Below, in pieces: positions 61,877 to 64,000 of a stretch of 64,000 nt of DNA. Position numbers and translations under genes: made by a program. The notes under the pieces are model-generated. The model had not been told where the DNA came from. It worked only from the letters and a program-made list of their open reading frames with translations, and searched no databases. Source of the DNA: Brassica napus (taxonomy: Eukaryota; Streptophyta; Magnoliopsida; Brassicales; Brassicaceae). Location of the stretch: positions 62,051,452 to 62,115,451 of the forward strand of contig NC_063447.1 in NCBI RefSeq assembly GCF_020379485.1, in the 5' to 3' direction. Within the stretch, counting starts at the first letter, position 1. Every line of letters starts with the position of its first letter.

Positions 61877-62550
61877 AAAGTCGACGAAAACAAGGAAATT
61901 TTATATTTATTTATTTTGAAAGTCCCAAAACTAGCTACCGTCGGTAGGGGCTCCGAATTCTTGCTAGTGGACCAACGATCTATCACACACTAGATACGTA
62001 CACGTTGCCGACAAAAAAAAGGATACGTACACGTAGCAGCATAAACAGTCGTTAAGATATTGTATATGATCGTCTAATCTAAAGTCCCACAAAAAAGTTT
62101 TAAAACAAAATTGATTTACTGTATATATCATATCCGATCAAACTGCATGTTTATTGGAGTTTTTAAGATGGAGATTTTTAGCGTAATATAAAAATCATCT
62201 TTTAACTTTTAACTAAAAAAACTAAAAATCATCTCTTAAATAAGAGTTTTAAGAAACTGTTTTTAGTTTTTATTAGTTAAAGTTAAGAGACAGTTCTTAT
62301 ATTATTACGGTAAGAAACTTATCCTAAAAACTTTTCGATAAACATGGTAACGGATATAATTTACGCGGACACGTTCTTTTTGAATGGGAAGGCATACTGG
62401 TTTAATAATATTATCATATTATGCAAGGTAACACAAAAACCTTGGTTCCATTTCTAGGACCATGCAATTATTATCTTCTTATCTTCGTTGTCGCTAATAG
62501 TATACCTGTTGAAACCAAACGACAAAATCGATCCATTCATATGTCATAAG
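61877..62550. other. Intergenic, repeats only
   Basis: AT-rich. A self-complementary stretch near 62160-62330 (TTAACTAAAAAAACTAAAAA facing TTTTTAGTTTTTATTAGTTA) looks like a MITE about 180 bp long. No gene. Confidence 0.4.
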
Positions 62551-62602
62551 CAGGGGCGGAGCCATCAAGGGTGGAGGAGGGTCACCTAACCCCACCTTAT
62601 TT
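62551..62602. mobile_element. hAT-type terminus, split by a LINE fragment
   Basis: CAGGGGCGGAGCCATCAAGG at 62551 is a typical plant hAT inverted terminus. The element continues after the LINE insertion at about 63299. Its other end was not found before the window edge or has decayed. Confidence 0.5.
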
Positions 62603-63298
62603 GTTATTATTATTATTTTTTTGTCATCAACGGTACGTATTCATACTGACTCTGTAAAAGTGATTTGCATCCATGTGAACGACGAAAGATGGTTGCTTCT
62701 TAACACTACGTGCTAGTCTATCCGATTTTAAATTTTGCGTTCTTGGTACATAGATAATCTATGATCGGGTGAAACTCTCTTTCCGTATCTTGATATTTTT
62801 TCAAATAATTTGCAAAAGTTGGTCATTCTTCTGGTTCCAAAACCATCTTCACCAATTGAGAACAATCTGTTGCAAAAATAACCTGAAATTGACGTAAATT
62901 TCTCATGCATTCCATTGCCTATAGTAGCGCTTCCATCTCCGCATGAAGTGGAGAGAGAGAAGCCCTAGCATTCCTCGTCCCCAACAATCCATCAAAACCT
63001 TCTAAAGTGCTGAACCAACCTTGTCCTCAAAAAAAATATCACTCTCTTTCCAGGAGCCATCTGTAAAACATCATTCTTCCTGAAATCGACGGTAAGGTCG
63101 TATTCATTATTTGTAGTGATGTCCTTTGGTCCTTCAATATTTGTGCCTCAGCCCACAGTATTGATTATGTTTCTGTCAACTTAAGCGTATGCACTGGGTT
63201 CATATCCAGGTTACTGAAAACTTTATTATTCCTAGCTTTGCAGATGTACCATAGTATCCATGATGATCCTCCATCCGCGGAAGAATCCCACCTTATTT
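62591..63298 (-). mobile_element. 5'-truncated LINE (RNase H region) with 12-bp target duplication
   Basis: CCCACCTTATTT occurs at 62591-62602 and 63287-63298. The insert 62603-63286 has an A-rich tail on the minus strand (AAAAAAATAATAATAATAAC). Minus-strand frames read fragments such as TLEGFDGLLGTRNARASLSP, LHAEMEALL, AMECMRNLRQF and FATDCSQLVKMV, the RNase H region at the C-terminus of plant LINE ORF2, broken by stops and shifts. Nested in a hAT terminus. Confidence 0.82.
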
Positions 63299-64000
63299 AT
63301 ACAATACAAGATTTTTTTTAATGAAAAAATATAATGACCCTACCAAATTTTATAGTTTGACTCCATAAAAATCAAAACAAAGAAAACAAAAGCTTAATTT
63401 AATTGGACAAGTAATAATTAGAGACTTAATTAACTCATAGTTTATTCCGATTTTATGTTCATTTATAATTTAAATCCACTTGAAATAAAATATAAATAGT
63501 ACAAAAATGTAAAATATATATATATAATTATTAGTTATTTTTAGCAAAACATAAAAATCAGATATTGAAATAGTCAAAAACTCTTACTTAGCCTACTATA
63601 TTTTTTTTATCAAAGTTAGCCTACTATTTCATTTCTGTTTTTCGAGAGCTAGAAAATATAAAACATCTTGTATGTTCAAGTTATTTTATTTTACATTAAT
63701 TTAACTTTCTATAATTTGCTTTAGATATTATTTATAATTTGATAAAACATGAAAGCTACTAATGTATTCACAAGCTTTTGTGAATTTGTGAATTGTCTAG
63801 CTTTCTTAAATATTTTGGAGAGTTTTTTAATTTAATTTTTTATTAAATAACTGTGACAATTTATAGAAATAAAATTATGAAAATAGTATTATAAAATTAT
63901 GTTAGTGTTTTTAAATGATTCTCTCTTTTTGTTTTTGAAAACTATTTAAAGGTTTTAAAAAATCCAATCGTAACAAAAATATTTTAAACTATAGGAAAAA
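63299..64000. other. AT-rich tail of the window, nothing recognised
   Basis: Very AT-rich. No open frame of note. May include the remainder of the hAT element interrupted at 62602. Confidence 0.4.

Overview
This window is plant nuclear DNA from the mustard family, most likely a Brassica species. Genes have several short GT-AG introns, intergenic DNA is AT-rich and full of transposon debris, and the gene order matches, from memory, Arabidopsis thaliana chromosome 2 around At2g45430 to At2g45570. I read the left half as AHL22 (3' end), DHDPS2, ZPR1, FLA8, GRF9, AUR3, a spastin-like AAA ATPase with an MIT domain, and a small basic nucleolar-type coiled-coil protein (At2g45520-like). Exon phases close exactly for every spliced model given. 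Species and locus assignments are inference from remembered families, not from a search.

Layout: 1-12 kb holds AHL22, a 1.1-kb retroposed sequence, DHDPS2 (+), ZPR1 (-), a gene-poor 3.5 kb and FLA8 (-). A 5'-truncated LINE with a perfect 14-bp target duplication lies at 12.7-15.2 kb. GRF9 (+), AUR3 (-), the AAA ATPase (-) and the At2g45520-like gene (-) fill 16-24.3 kb.

From 25 to 59 kb there is a minus-strand cluster of six CYP76C-type cytochrome P450 genes, the plant family that oxidises monoterpenols such as linalool. Four are intact: 31.9-35.0, 39.6-42.7, 52.4-54.9 and 56.6-59.0 kb. Two are pseudogenes: 25.2-31.8 and 48.1-50.4 kb. Two structural classes occur, with exon lengths 395/523/618 and 392/508/600, which alternate in the cluster. 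A duplication carried the 5' part of the At2g45520-like gene along with a P450 copy, leaving a gene relic at 38.2 kb. Because the two copies can be aligned, several transposon insertions can be read against an empty site in the sister copy.

Mobile elements dominate the rest. A 4.9-kb Copia element has nearly identical 358-bp LTRs but broken coding frames. A 1.36-kb PIF/Harbinger derivative sits in the last codons of one P450. There are hAT, Tourist, Stowaway and Mutator-like MITEs, a foldback element with telomere-like repeats, Helitron-like ends, and five insertions with poly(A) or A-rich tails and target duplications. The final 5 kb contains only repeats. I found no tRNA or rRNA gene, no CRISPR array and no coherent novel multi-gene system. 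The most informative material is the P450 cluster with its nested, relatively datable insertions.
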